Of a stretch of DNA of 64,000 nucleotides, positions 34,731 through 48,187 are shown piece by piece (within the stretch, counting starts at the first letter, position 1; every line of letters starts with the position of its first letter). The stretch comes from Amphirosellinia nigrospora. Lineage: Eukaryota; Ascomycota; Sordariomycetes; Xylariales; Xylariaceae. The stretch is taken from assembly GCA_004123355.1 (NCBI GenBank), contig SCHM01000002.1, forward strand, positions 7,165,569-7,229,568, given 5' to 3'. Position numbers and translations under genes: made by a program. The notes beneath the pieces were generated by a model. That model was not told the origin of the DNA, ran no database searches, and saw only the letters and a list, made by a program, of their open reading frames with translations.

Positions 34731-37700
34731 ATGGCTGCAGGACTCGATGAGTTAATCGAGTCGCTCCTGACTGAGATCGCCTTCTCTGGCGTTCGGGGTA
34801 AGTCTCTAGACAGTTTCGCAAAGCTCTGATCGATTCGCACCATATGATTGGCTGTCCTGGAGCATCAAGACTCGCCTTCAGGATATGCAGCTAACAAAAT
34901 ATTAGGTTGTTCGGTACCTAACCTGCTTATTGCAATTGACGCTTTCTACAAATCGCCAGGTGTCGGAAATCGGCATGGGGACGCTGACTTTCCTCAAGTA
35001 ACCACGACTTACGATGACACCGTCAAGTCTCAACATATTGGCGAGAAGCATGACTTTGCAGTTGCATCCAAGGTATGGAAATGGCTAGCCGACAGGTCAG
35101 ATGTGTCAATTGGCGTCAACAGAGTGTGCAATCATTTGTCCCTGGAAGAAGTATTGGCCTTGCCTGAAGAAGAATCTCCATCTGAAGCAGCGGTCGGATC
35201 CGCGGGTAGGCCCGGTGCGAAAACACAAGCTCTGGCCCGTTCAGGGCTAAATCCGCGTGTGTCCAAAGATGAGCCTCCGACAGTGAGACCAAGACTTTTC
35301 GTATCTGAAGAGCGTCAATGGAGAACGATTACTGGCCACGGGCCGGACTTGAAGCGAGTGCCACTCTTCGAATGGCGAGCACTTGTTGATATTGCTTCCG
35401 TCAAGGAAAAGGGGATCCTCCAAGGTGACCTTGTTCGGCTTACTGGCCAAGACAAGAGGTCTCTACCAACCCGGACTGATGCGTTGACAAGGAAAGGATA
35501 TATCATTAACAGCCCATAGTACTCCGCGGCGGAAAATCTAGTAAGCTCTGGCTTGCTCAATTCTCCGAGCATGCGAAAGAGCACCAAGAACAGGAAGGCC
35601 TAGATTACGATAAGATCGACCTCTCCAAAGCAGCTCTTACCAGTGACCTGCATCCAGTTCCCTTTTGCGATAAGTGGAATGGGGAGACAATCGATTACCT
35701 TGCCCTCGCCCAAGCCTTTGTAGCTATTGTGAAGGCATGGGTTCTGATCCGTTACTGCGATGCTCGTGCAAAGCTGGGTGTTGAGGAACGTGTGCGCCAA
35801 ATGCGGGCTTTGGCAAAGACGTGCCGTTGGCTGACTAACATTGGTGCCTTGTCTTTCGTTGGTGCTAAGTTTGCTGGAAGTAACAGACTTTTCAAAGACT
35901 GTGTCAAATTCATTCGCGATCCCTCTCCAGCAGAATGGTCTCATTTTCGGGCCACTCCCAAGACTCGGATGGTGGTCCCATCCGGTCGCATTGGGAAGCG
36001 CGGGGAGGCATCTCGTGCTGTTCACGCATCTCAAATAGGTGGGTCTAGAGGTAAGCCTGCAGTGAAGAAACCTCAAGGAACGAAATCTCGAGGCGATCCT
36101 ACGCCTTTTGCTAGCATTATTCCCCTACCATGGAAGCCGCAGAAGCCCGTACCAAACACCGCTTTCGAAATCATCAAAAGGGCAGGTTCCAAAGGCACTT
36201 CAAACGCAGCTATATGTCGACAAACCTTAGGCTATAACTATCGTAGGCTTACAGCAGCGATGACGGGATCAATTTCCATGCCTACCAATTCCCAACCCCA
36301 ACACCTAAAACATCTGAGCTCATCCTCACAACTAAGTCGAATCGGTAAAACTATGACATACACATTTTATGCGAACAGCGAAATTGCTGGAAACAGGCCG
36401 GCTGAACAACAGATACAAGCCTCCGGCGTTGAGGCAGATACGTTGGGTTCAACGAACGAAGCAAACGATATAGCCATAGGTCAAAATAGTGGACTATTTC
36501 CACAGCCTGACTTGAATAGGTTCACAGCCAATCCTAGTTCGCCGCTCACGGAGCTCACCCGAACCAAACAAGCGGCCCGAATATCTTCGAAAAGCTTGAA
36601 GCGCAAATGGCCGACAGATGAAGAGTCAGATGATCACCCCCAGTCAAACTGCCGAGACGTCTAGGGCGTCGACCTACGAAACGGATAATAGAGGAGCCAT
36701 CGCCCAAGCTAGCTGAGGAGCATCCACATCCCGAAGGCGACGATTTTTCTTTCACCACTCAACAGCAAATCATCACAGATCAGCGGCCACAGCCTGAGAC
36801 GTCTCAATCAACGCTCAGACCCCCTGGCGTTTATCGCGGTGTTCCAAATTCCTTAGATCCAGTGACAAAAAGAAAGGGTAGACGGCGAAAGTCTTTAGTT
36901 CTCATATTCAGATCCGATAAACTTAAAAGCCCGTCGTTCTTGGGGGCACCTCTGTTACAACTGGAGTAGACGGCCCGGATACCTCGAGCCGTGAGGTTGC
37001 TACTGAAAATACTCAAAAGAAGCCCTCAATTCCCACTCAAGACGCGCACCCAACAGATACTTTAAGTACCACAGTAGCAACGCCAAGGGTTGCCAGCAAA
37101 GGTCCGTATAAACAATACAGGACACCAAGATCCGGCAAAAACGGATCGTTTCGGTGCCAGAAATGCGGAAACAGTTGGAAGAACTCGAACGGGCTGGAAT
37201 ACCATCTCACTAAGTCTAGGAGTGTTTGCAATCCAGACTTTGTCCCACCTTCGTCAGAACTTTTTCATCACCGCAAACGTAAGACCGCACAGCCTCAAGT
37301 ATTAGAGCGTTCTTTTGTACCACGCCTAGCATCTAAAGTGAATGGGAAGTCTCAGCCGCCTTCGACTCCGAAAGAACAAATGCAGTCTCGGATCAGAAGG
37401 AGGACACCCCCTCAATCGCCTACTTCACACAACATATCCCATTCGATGGCTTCTTCGTTAAATAAATATACACCTTCCAGCTTACACATCAGAGATACGC
37501 TTCAGTCTCAAGCCCTTCCTAGCAGCATCGTGCTGAAAGATCTAGAGGTGTATGATGCAACTAACCATCGACCTCTCCGGCGTCAGCGAAAGTCCGGCCC
37601 TAACAGGGAAGCGTCCACGAATGACGCCAACGATGCAGTGGCGGGCGCTCAATCATCCTCTATAAACGCCCGTCCATCAGTCGACGCCAATCCCGCTCTC

Positions 37701-40700
37701 AACGGTCGGGCCCGCCATGTTGATACTGATAGTTGGGGAACAATACCAGCCTATTAACCAATTGCCCAACGTGGACAGAGGGAAAATAAATTCTAACGGC
37801 AAGAACCCAACGTTTCCCGCGGCGAATAATGGCTTCGCCATTGAGCAAGCTGAGGTGTCTGGAGACAGCTTACCCGTTACAATATCTACAGACCGTTCTA
37901 TTACCCGTAAACCGCTTCCAAGCTTCCCGCCTAATAAGCCCGGCGTTTCTGGCTGTTCGACAGAAACTGGAAACACAGTCAAGAAATTTGGCGTTTCTAT
38001 GCTACCGGTACAGCCCCCCATGATGTCACAGTTCAGCAGTCGGCACATAAGTCACTCGCCTCTTTCGCAAGGCCGACGCGACCAAAGGCATCGTTTGGCG
38101 CCCGCCGGCGAGACCGCACTATACAGATTATAGAGTATCTCTTGGAGCAGAGCGAGGGCGTTTTTCCTGGGCTCCGGTCCTTATTTATGGCAGTTATCTC
38201 CGTGTGGGTTAAGGAGTTTACGGATCTTGCGCCTCCCGACCGAAGAATTTGTCAAAACGTTGTTAACCAAATGGAAAGAGATGGTCTACTGAAGCAACTG
38301 CACTTTTTCTTCTTCGATGATCAAGCTAAGATGCAAGAATGCGTCGTGTTGGCGAACGCCGATACGAGCAGCGGATCAACTGTAGACTTAACAGATGACC
38401 CTCGGGTTATAGCTGTCAAGGGGAAAATAAGGGAGATGTTTCCTGAAGCCTATGTCCCAGATGCTTTCTCTCTCTCACCGGACGAAGCTAAGTTGTTTGA
38501 CGAACTTGCATCCCAAGGCAAAGAGCACAGCCAGACACGAAGCTTAAGAGCACCCAAAGATCTGAAAATGGTCCAGGACATCGAGGTTCTCAGGTACGAC
38601 GATTCCGTGATGGATGATATTTCAATCCATAAGAGCAACGGGAAGCGACAAGCGGATGAGGTGCAGATCGAAACCCAACCCCTATTGAAAAAGGCCCGCA
38701 TCGAGGTTGACCAACCAGATTTCCTCGAAAGAACCCGAAAGCAGCGTAGGAGACCTGATAAACATGAAATGTGGGACAGTGGCAAGTTAGCTGTCTACAT
38801 TTGGAGTCAGAGGCAAAAGCCCGGAGTGATGTGGGATCAACACCATTCCTGTCTTCAAGATCCCATGACCGGAACTTGGTCCTGGACGCCAGACACTGAT
38901 TCTTCTCAATTGGGTGATATAACCACGATCCTGTCTTCCGTTAAAAGTGCGAGGCATGTTGATGCATCTCTCAAACGATTGGGCCGCAGAACGAGTAATA
39001 AGAAGCATCGGCATAGTAGGCGAAACAACCAAGCCCTGGCTAATACAACTGATATTCCAATGGCTCATGAAGATGAGTATAACAGTTTGATTGATCCCGC
39101 TCTCAGGGCATATACTTCTATTCCATTCACAGCTGATGGCCGAGCATCCGGCGAAGGTACCGACATGTATGACGACAGTAGCGAAACATCCGATGACGAA
39201 AATGCTCGTTCCGACATTTCTATCGCAGGCAATTCGGCAACAGAAATTATCCATGACAATAACCAAGGAAGCATGGCCGAACGTCCCGGGTTCTCTATTT
39301 GGTGCTGAAACAAACCCCGCCATTATTAGTTCAAATCCAACCGCTTTTCGGCTTTCAAAAGACGGCCTACCACACGATTTCCATGATATTATAAATACAA
39401 CACGTCGTGTCTACTCATTCAAGAAATGGGCTGATCCGGCGTACGGCAAATTCTTACGGGACCTGAAGACCATTAGGAGGTGGGAGCAATCAGTAGATGG
39501 ACCTCAAGCTGTCATGCATGGAACGATAGCATCAAACCACGCATATATATCCCTTACGCTCGAAGAAACCGAAGCAAAATCAAAGCCTATGGAACTAGAG
39601 TGGCTAGCCCTAATCAACTAACCGCGGACAACATACCCGATGAAGTCAAGAATGTATCACCGGAAGAGAATTATGGCCTAGCATACCTCATTACGGAAGG
39701 CCAGAAGACCAAAGATAAAAAACGTCATAGTAGAAATTTGGGATACAAGACAAGAGGACGCCGGGCCAACAACCATCCGAAGTTGAAAATAGCCTCTGAG
39801 AGACGCTCTGGTCAGGCTCAACCCGCTGCACCTCAATCTTCAGTATCGCCTACACAGCCTGAAGGATTCATTGAATACAAGACCCGAGACCTCACTATCA
39901 TACCTAGACAGCCCAGGGGCCGTTTCAATAAACCCACAGCACACGATGAGAAACTAGGCTCGAAAAGAGAAGATGAGCTTCTTGCTGCCTGCGTTGTCTT
40001 CAGGACACTTCTCGGTGGTCTTGATAGAAATTTGGATCTGGGCTTACTACTTAAACACTTTCCAGGGATGTCTCTATCTGCCATCAGGAAGTTCTGGCCC
40101 AGAATCAGTCGGGAGCGAAAATCCTATGTCCAGGCCTTGACTACAAAGTTCCAGTCGGCATTTTTAGTAGCTTACGAGAGTGGTAAGCTACCACCACTTG
40201 ATTACGATGATATCGAGAACTACGATTGGCCAAGACTAATCCTGTGGGCGACTCAACTCGAAACGCACGAGGAGGTAGATCTACCAGAATCGCGAGCGAC
40301 ACTATTACAAGAACACCTGGTCGAGGATATAGCCAATGAGGCTGCTGATTGGAGAGAAACTTGGTTTTCTACTACTTCAACATACAATCGAATCGAAGCA
40401 GTCGCAAGTGAAACGATGTCTATCCCTCTGCCGCCAAAGAATATACAAGACAGAGTGGTACTAGACCGTGCTCGAACGTGGGTTCGCTCAATTTGTTGCA
40501 CTTCACTAAAGGGTGTGAATGTGAGAGAAATGCTCGTTCCCAAGCTTCTTGAATTGGGCGACGGAGATGCGGCCGAGACAAATCAAATACTCGAGAAGGC
40601 AGTCGCAGAGCTTAACAGAGAAAAGGTTATCACAAGAACTAAAGGAAAAGATCTAGGGGGCAACTTCAGGATACATGGCATGTTTTCCAAACAGCTTGAG

Positions 40701-41364
40701 AAAATGGCTGCCGCACCCAAGTTCAGGCAAGCCATTGCTTTCAAAGCCCAGCTCGACGAGGTTTTCCGCCGAAGCAATGAACACATGATGCCATATGCTT
40801 CTGATGACGGGTCAATTATGGCTGTGTTAAACCTACAAGCCTATGGTCGAATACGCATCGACGCAATCGATATGCCTAACATCCCTTTTGGCTTCGAGCC
40901 TGGTAACTACGAGGGTAGAACTTTCCCTAAGAGCTACTACCACTTCAAGGTCCGGCTTGTGCCAACCGAGACCTACCTATTCAATGACGATATGGCGCTC
41001 CTCAAGCAGGCTCAAGGGATGGAGCCACCAACTCAGGGCCGGGAGGGAAAATACCCATCTGGGTCGACTTTTTCGGGAATGTGAATGCTGCTCGTTGGGC
41101 CGACTATGTCAGCATGGTGATTTTACACTTGCAATCAAAGGCCCCATAATACCTAAGATGTGTGTCACTCTACTAAAACCTATGATCGAAGAATTCGAGG
41201 TTCAGTTGATTGTAGACTGGCTCGATAGGCTTGGTCTTATACATCAAGCTGTGGAGGACTGTGGCGCCACAGGAGCGGAGTGGTGGTGGCTTGTTGCTGG
41301 ATACATCGTCCAGGCCAATGATGATAGCACAGAGAAGAATAAGGCGTCCGAAATCACTGCCTAG
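34731..41364 (+). CDS. TFC3: TFIIIC largest subunit (tau138/Tfc3-like), frame-interrupted
   Basis: Subunit of RNA polymerase III factor TFIIIC that reads the B-block of tRNA promoters in the nucleus. Exon 1 (34731-34797) encodes MAAGLDELIESLLTEIAFSG; the intron ends at 34905. The B-block-binding winged-helix region is visible as FEWRALVDIASVKEKGILQG and TRTDALTRKGYI near 35370-35500. A Zn-finger-like FRCQKCGNSWKNSNGLEYH lies near 37150. Large conserved blocks follow, including IIEYLLEQSEGVFPGLRSLF (38120-38180), PGVMWDQHHSCLQDP (38820) and IPLPPKNIQDRVVLDRAR (40425). The stop is at 41362 after an EWWWLVAGYIV block. The frame changes near 35515, 36660, 36930, 37730, 38120, 39300, 39600 and 41080, with intact blocks between. 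TFC3 is essential in yeast, so these are probably sequence errors unless a second copy exists. Confidence 0.82.
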
Positions 41365-42451
41365 TGATGTAATATTTCCCCTAGGTGGCTTTGCTATGGC
41401 GTTGTACGGAATTACAACTAGTAAGGGGCTACCCAAAGAATTTGAGGACCATGAGAGCTGAACGCAAATGATGTGTTGTGATAATGTACATATGTATTAA
41501 TTACACTTGCCGTTCATACATGGCCACCTGCGTGTCTAAGCTATCGGTAACATCTTATTAAGTGACTAAAATTCTCAAAGATTGTTTATCCCCTTCAACT
41601 CGGGCGATAACCTATCAACTACAACGTACACAGCCAACATACCTCTATTAACATTTGCCAATATAAGTCCTACTGCCTTCCAAAATACAAATATGTAATT
41701 AGTTTGGTAGCCTTTAGTTACAATTCCACTTTGTATTAGGATTCGCACTTAGAGCACGCCAGGTTGAATCGTAAATTCTAATCAGAGTCTATTAGGGGAC
41801 ATAGTGATTGGGCAAGGCCGTGTCACACGAATCCAATCAAACAGACTTAGAATACGAGGCTGACGAAGTCGCACAAATCTCACAAGTTTCAGACCTTATT
41901 GGAATATAAAAGGTATAAAATTCTCTGCCTTGAAATACTGAAAGATAGATATTCATGGCGCCTTTAGCACTATAGTTGTTTATAGTTAAATTGACTCTAT
42001 CCCGAGCCCTCTACTTAGGCCCTTGTTACGTGCCGGCTATGTGGAGCAATCAATTAATGATAAGATTATTCTACGAATTACAAAACTGGATCTTTCGATG
42101 CCACTTCTAATTTAGATGACATTCGATTAGCACTATTCCCAATCATGAATTGAGTTAAAATATAAGGTTTCCCATTCCCTTATTATTAAACTTGCTATAC
42201 ATGTGAGTCTAGAGATAGTTACTTGAATAAATAGGAGGCTTCTTGATCCAAGGCAACGCAATTAAATTCATCGTAGATCTACGAAGACTGAAAAATAAAA
42301 CAAAAAGTAAGGGAAGCCGACCGGCTTTCAAATCAAGGGCCTGTAGTTCCGAACTCCTCGAAAGAAAACTCCGAAATCCTTATCTCTAAAGCCCAAATTA
42401 CATGAAGCAAACCCCTTATTAGTTTCCCTCCGACACTAAGCGCCAACCTCA
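41365..42451. other. Intergenic region, convergent 3' ends
   Basis: AT-rich sequence between the TFC3-like stop and the end of the minus-strand Cys-motif gene. I see no gene and no clear repeat. Confidence 0.5.
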
Positions 42452-43544
42452 CTACTTCGTCACCCTTCTATACTTATCTAATTTTTTGCCCTCGTTCTTC
42501 TTCTTGTGCTTTCTGATCGCGTTCCTGTAGCTAGGGCTCTTCTTAAGCCAGGCTCGATAGCTGGCACTTTCCGGGTGCTGACTGTCTTCGTCGTCGTCAT
42601 CATCATCGTCACCTTCTGGCTCAGGCTCGGGCGGAGGGGGAGGAGGGAGGAGGAGCGTCTGGCTCTCGTGGCAGTAATGGTCTTAGGGGTTTAAACTTAG
42701 GAGCAGAAGGTCCAGCTCGGTTTGGATTAATCCATTCGTTAGTTTGTTGGTGGGCTACTAAATGACGACGTTGAGGCGCCTCCCTGGTAGTAGTTCTGGT
42801 TCTGGTGTACCCCCCTGGAAGGCTGGTAGACTGCCATAAGAGAATGGTGATACGATGCCATGTTGAGGTTTTGCTCATATTGAGTTGGCTCGTTAAAGAT
42901 GGCTAGGTCGGGCGACGTAACGTATCCTGGCATGTTTGTATGACCCGGCATATAGCCTCCCACGGGGTCAGACATTGTAAAGTCGGATGAACCATATGAT
43001 ACGTCATAGTCCATTGGCCACATCTGACTCGTTGTGTTCTGCCATTCGGGAAGCCCGGGCAGTGTCTCCGGGGAAAATGCCGGATTCGAGGTTGCCCCGA
43101 ATCCCTGCCCGTACGCCGGGTACTGCTGCGTGTTGCCCAATTGTGTGTCCTCCACTCCCGACATGTCGAACAGGTCTATCATCGCTTGTGGAACCTCGCT
43201 TTGCTGTCCAGCTGTAGTTGGCATCGAGGCGTTGGCCTAGCAGATTCATGTTAGACATATACGTAAGTGTGTGTAGCAGCATGGATCTCCCCCCATTAGA
43301 TGACACGTACAGATGGTGTCTGCTGTGGGTTTTGTTCCAGGCATAAGTTGCACAGCTTGCGCTCCATGTCGAAAGAGTCAAACCACCACTTGCAAATAGG
43401 GCACTGCTTCTCTATCTCATAGCCCCCTCGCCGTCGACGCCACCTCATTTCCGGATTATCGCTCCTCTCTTTACCCTTAGAAACAGGGCTTACTGATAAT
43501 GACGAAGAGGAAAATGATCCTGACATTTCAGTATCCGAGCACAT
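42452..43544 (-). CDS. Uncharacterised Cys-motif protein with basic C-terminus
   Basis: I do not recognise a named family. It starts MCSDTEMSGSFSSSSLSVSP at 43544. A Cys cluster CPICKWWFDSFDMERKLCNLC follows, a CxxC...CxxC arrangement that could bind zinc. An intron (GTACGT near 43310 to the TAG at about 43238) leads to a Gln/Pro/Tyr-rich, low-complexity middle (SEVPQAMIDLFDMSGVED). The frame changes at a C/T-rich proline-codon tract near 42640. It then continues as an acidic run (EPEPEGDDDDDDEDSQ) and a well-formed tail ASYRAWLKKSPSYRNAIRKH to a stop at 42452. The pattern (zinc-like head, disordered activation-like middle, basic end) hints at a nuclear regulator, but nothing proves it. Confidence 0.6.
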
Positions 43545-45726
43545 CTGATAGGTTAGTATGGGTGTTGCTGTTGTGAGATTCGTGCAGGGGTTGGGTGACT
43601 TACAAATTAAGATGATAGTGGCTATCCTTCTTCAGGTATATATAGCCACAAACCCCAGGAGGCGGGGGAATAGATCAAGTTTGAAGAGCCAAACAGACGT
43701 AGTGTTATGAAACTCAATACTAGTATCATAAAGACAACTCCCTTACCTCACGAGAGAATACACCATCGCCAGTGCAAGCGAATTCAGGATACTATCTAGT
43801 TATATACTGCCTACCACTTACAGCTGAAGAGATTCGATAGTGACCTTTAAACCGGACTCCGTGTTCGGAATCTCTCTAGCCTCAATGAATGGGTTCGTAC
43901 CACGAGCCGGCGTGTAAGTATCATAACTAGGGACAACCACGTGGTGCCTATAGCCGGGCTACATCCAGACGATCGGGTACAGAGATGCTTTGTTTGCTCG
44001 TGGACGTAGCACACAAATCTGCTGGAGCCTATGACGGGACTTGGTACCTCGCCGGCAATTGTACCCTTCCCTCCCAGGCCGCATCTTATCCGCATGCCAG
44101 CGCTAAAGGTTATAACGATGACCGGGATTTGCTGGTAACATGCTCGAATACCATCGGACTGTTTCTGGACTTGGGTGGTACAGAGAAGGAATGTTGCCCG
44201 ACTCGATGGCTATTCATCAGGTTTCAGATAACTGTTATAGTTATTTTGTTGAGGAGAATAGTATCACGTTACCCACTGGGGTTTGTCGTGACTCATGATT
44301 CTTTTTCAAGGGATCGGTATGGCCAACACTGTAGATTACACCCTACTGTTTAACATAAAGAGATGAAAGAAAAGGAAAGCAAAATTGGCAACGTGTATCC
44401 AGAATACCAACTGTGTCTTTGACATCTACCCGGATGCACATGGGGGGAGTCCCGAGGGGATTTTATCGAGGGATGGTTTCGGGAAGCTGAACGAGGCATC
44501 CGAAATTGGCCAGTAACAAAAGAACATGAAACCGCATGTAGAAGGAGGACCATAACTAAAAGCTTATCGATCCTTAGTATTACACACCCCTTAAGCTAGG
44601 TAGCTCTACAGCAAGGGACTCTATTTGCCAGTTTGGCATCTACTCACGACGAGTACCGAGTACAACTTCATTCGAACTGTATTACCAGGAGACTGGTCAG
44701 TATATAAAATGACGTAAGGGATATCTCGGTTATCTTTCTCCCGCGCAAGGTTTTTAATGGGTTTCATGGTGACTACACCTTGGGCACGTGTGTGTTTGCC
44801 AGCAAATCGTCGCGGGACGCCTTTTGGAATTTGCAAGGCGCCACAAAATCGTGGTGACACGGACAATCACTTCCCACGCCGCCTTGACTATATCCACAAC
44901 ACAAACAGTACTACTCATTGGAGAGATTTGGACTGCAAAGGACTGCAAATAAATAAATAAAATATAGACGAGAAGGGTCTTAGGATTAGATAATGTTAGA
45001 AAGAATCGAGGTGGCTAGGAGAGCAATTTCTCTCCCGTCTAACAGCCAATCTATATGAAGTTCTTCCCTATTTCGTAGTCTGTACCATGGTAAGTTACAG
45101 TATGATGTGTATATGTAGCTGCAGAGAACAAGGATTAAGGGCCTATATAACAGGCCAATCAAACTTGATAGTTTTTGCCCCGCATTTTTCGATTCGATGC
45201 TGGCCGGTTTAAGGCCTCCGGCTAAAATTTACATGCATATGTGCTGTATCACACGATTAGGTAGGTTAGGTAGGCAAAGACGTACCTATGTCTTAATATT
45301 TGCAATTTGTTATTATGTGCCCGTTTCAGCTATTTAGCACATGCGCCGTTGAGTGTAACAGATGTGGCGCATGTGGCTTTACAGTGCGGGCTGCAACGGC
45401 ACCATCAGCTTGTTTCGATTTGATTAGTACCTTGAGTAGACAGCGAAACAGTTGAGGTGTTGAGCTACCGGAGAGATGAACGGTCATATGTCATAACCTA
45501 TTTTGCGCGAAGTTCCCGTCTCTCCTTAAGCAGGGGAGTAAGTACGGAGGATCCACATAAACACCCAAGGGTGCGATATCAATTATTGGTACTTCGCAAG
45601 CTGGTTCGGTTGATAAATCCACACACAAAAGTATACCATGTTGTCAATCCAAAAACGCCAGGCTCCATGCATCCATGCCCTCATCTGTGTCATTAAAGAT
45701 ACATCAAGACTCGTACAATCCGTAGT
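43545..45726. other. Intergenic region
   Basis: About 2.2 kb with no supported gene. Several short open frames (for example 43985-44353) have no domain I recognise. The left end should hold the promoter of the Cys-motif gene. TAGGTAGG repeats occur near 45260. Confidence 0.5.
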
Positions 45727-46699
45727 TTACCGTAGCATAATCTTGAGGATAATGGCTACTAGCATCATCACCAATGACATAATGGCGTAGTCGAGCCATG
45801 GTGGCACGCCACCGTTTGGATCGATATGTATCGGATGCTGAACCCTAATAGCAGCTGGTCCCATTGAATCTGGCAGTGGCACCCTCATCGTCGGTGTCGG
45901 CAGTACTTGCGGAGGCGGCGCTGCCGGTGGCGCGGGAGCAACAGGCGCATGCTGTATCCGCTCCGGGACAGTTTGCACGAAGCCTTCAGCCAACTCTGCG
46001 CTCTCGGCGTCTTCTTGGGTGCCCTCGTTCGTGCTAGCCTTTGCCTGCTCCATCTCGTCACGAAATGCCATTCTGAGCTCGGCGGGAACCTCAACCTCTT
46101 GCGCCGCGGAGGATTCGCCAGCCTCGCGACATCGCTCCTCGCATTCGGCGATGATCTCCTCATTGGTTCGCGCACATACTCCGCAGCGCCAGGAGCGGCT
46201 CGACGCGGCAAGCCGTGTTCTCACTGCGTCGCTGGTGTCGAGGCCGCCGATCTGTCCGCTCGCGCCGGTCTCCATGAAGGTGCGCAGGGCAACAAGCGCG
46301 GTACGGACACCCCAGGCCGGCTGCCATGTCTCCTCGTGGTGCCCGGATATGCTGAGGCAGATCTCACGGTTCGGCTCGAAGCGACCGCTGGGCGTCGTGA
46401 AGCGGAAAGAGGCGGGCTCAATGGATACGTGGGCGGGAGCACGATGCGCCCGTGGTAGATACCTTCGGCGAAGGCGGATTTAGGGGGCCTCTTAATGTGA
46501 AGTGCCATTCGAAGAGGTCGGAGTCCAGAGGTGCTGCGGTATACTCAGGAGACGGTGAATTAGAGAGTTCGGCCGCTTCGCGCACTATCAACACCAATTA
46601 GCTTAAAAGTAGTCGCAAGGAGAGGAGGAGGGGTAAACATAAAAGCATACGTATGCGCTTAATAGTAGGCGACTTGGTATTGAACTTGGGAGTGGCCAT
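45727..46699 (-). CDS. UBC6: Ubiquitin-conjugating enzyme E2, Ubc6/UBE2J type
   Basis: Tail-anchored E2 of the endoplasmic-reticulum membrane that works in ER-associated degradation. Exon 1 (46699-46651, MATPKFNTKSPTIKRI) joins exon 2 at 46584. The UBC fold follows: EWHFTLRGPPKSAFAEGIYH, then FRFTTPSGRFEPNREICLSI with the catalytic Cys in NREICLS, and SGHHEETWQPAWGVRTALVA. The long linker contains PVAPAPPAAPPPQ, and the C-terminal anchor is WLDYAIMSLVMMLVAIILKI followed by MLR. A short Asp/Glu-containing region replaces the usual HPN motif, as in other Ubc6 enzymes. The frame changes once near 46425 (YPLSPP versus SFRFTTPSG), a likely one-base deletion, because the enzyme is otherwise complete. 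Confidence 0.88.
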
Positions 46700-48187
46700 C
46701 GTGTATCGCTTGCAAAGAAGACTCCAGTCGTGTGAAGGAGGCGCTCACATTCACCTTCGGTCAGGGATAGCAGGGGATCGAGCAGTAGGTGTACACTTGG
46801 GATGAGGCGAGATGGGTTTACTTAGTTGGGATAGACCTGTATATTCGATACCTTATGATTATAGGGGACTACTCTTTGGGTAGTGCATGCTGCAATGCGG
46901 GCTGGCCTGGGACTTGATAGTGTGTCATTGGTGATGCTCCGTATGCCATTTGGCCAAGCTGGCTAGACAGAGATGCGGAATACGGCGGGAGCCAGTCGGA
47001 GATAAGAAGACACTAGGCCACAGTAGGTTAGAACGCAGCAGGGATGCATTACAGCTGCATAATCTAGCCTTGAATGCACAGCCTCATCTATTCGTGACGC
47101 CACGTATTGGATGAGAACATGATATTGGAAGTCGCAAAACACATTTTATTAAGGTTATGTCCCATTATCTACCTAGATAGCACTTATAGGTATTTGAAAG
47201 CATTATAAACTGTCATTCAGCCATGTTGATTTATGCGAGAATTTACATCTCATACACTTGCCCTTGGAGCATGATTTAAACGCCAAAGTGTTCGTTTAAA
47301 TTCGTAATAGATAGTCAAGTATCATGATTATCATGTTGTTTATAGTGCCACAGGCTATCTTAAACTGTGTAGATTAATAACCAACCAAAAAGTCTACCTT
47401 TACCGCTTTTGAAAATGGATTCATTAAGACATTGTAAGCTACCAATATCTCCGAGCCCAACGATTTGGTTGCCTGCTAGGCAACTTATACGCCTTAGAAG
47501 GCTCCTAGTACGCAGTGTATAGTGTTCCCTTTGCTTCCATTCATAGCTACAGGTATGGCCGAGATCCTAAAAGAAATGCAATATAAGATCATCATGCAGT
47601 TTCGATTTACTACTATCAAGGTACATAAGTTCTATGGCTCTTGGAAGTCTTAGATGTACCTACAAAAACATATATGTCACTTGTAACACCGATTGTTTAT
47701 AACGAGGAAGGCACCTGCTTGCCTATCTACCTATCTACTTAACCTAGGTAGCCACCTCCTGCCTATATTCATTCCTGCCTGGGCATCTCTTTACAACAAT
47801 GCCCTTCCCAGTCCGCTCTTGATTTTATCTGTGCCCCAATCTTTATTTCTCAGTGTGCCCCGATAGGTACTCCGTACTCGATTGCCCTACCTCCACGTAC
47901 TCTGCATTCGTATAGTACGCCCTAGACTTTCTAGCAGATCATATCAGACTGCCTCGAACACACTTTGCCTACCTAGGTATCATTTCTGTATTGTCCTTCT
48001 TATCTATACCGGTGCGTATGGAATCCTAACAGCTGCTTCTATGCTTGTCATCTGAAAAGCACTCTCATCATCATTCATCCACGTCCCATCGTATTCAGCT
48101 ATCAAGCAATAGATACCCTTGCAGCATCTACACAATTGGCCCAACTTGGATCAGCTGAATTGAGCCCTCAACGATCTATATCATACG
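46700..48187. other. Intergenic region between divergent genes
   Basis: It separates UBC6 (-) and the C2H2 gene (+), so promoters of both probably lie here. CTACCTA/TACCTAGGTA motifs recur between 47160 and 47980. No gene is supported. Confidence 0.5.

Noticed and set aside
43985-44353. Plus-strand open frame of 122 codons
   Set aside because: No motif I recognise; it lies in AT-rich intergenic sequence and overlaps a minus-strand frame of similar quality.
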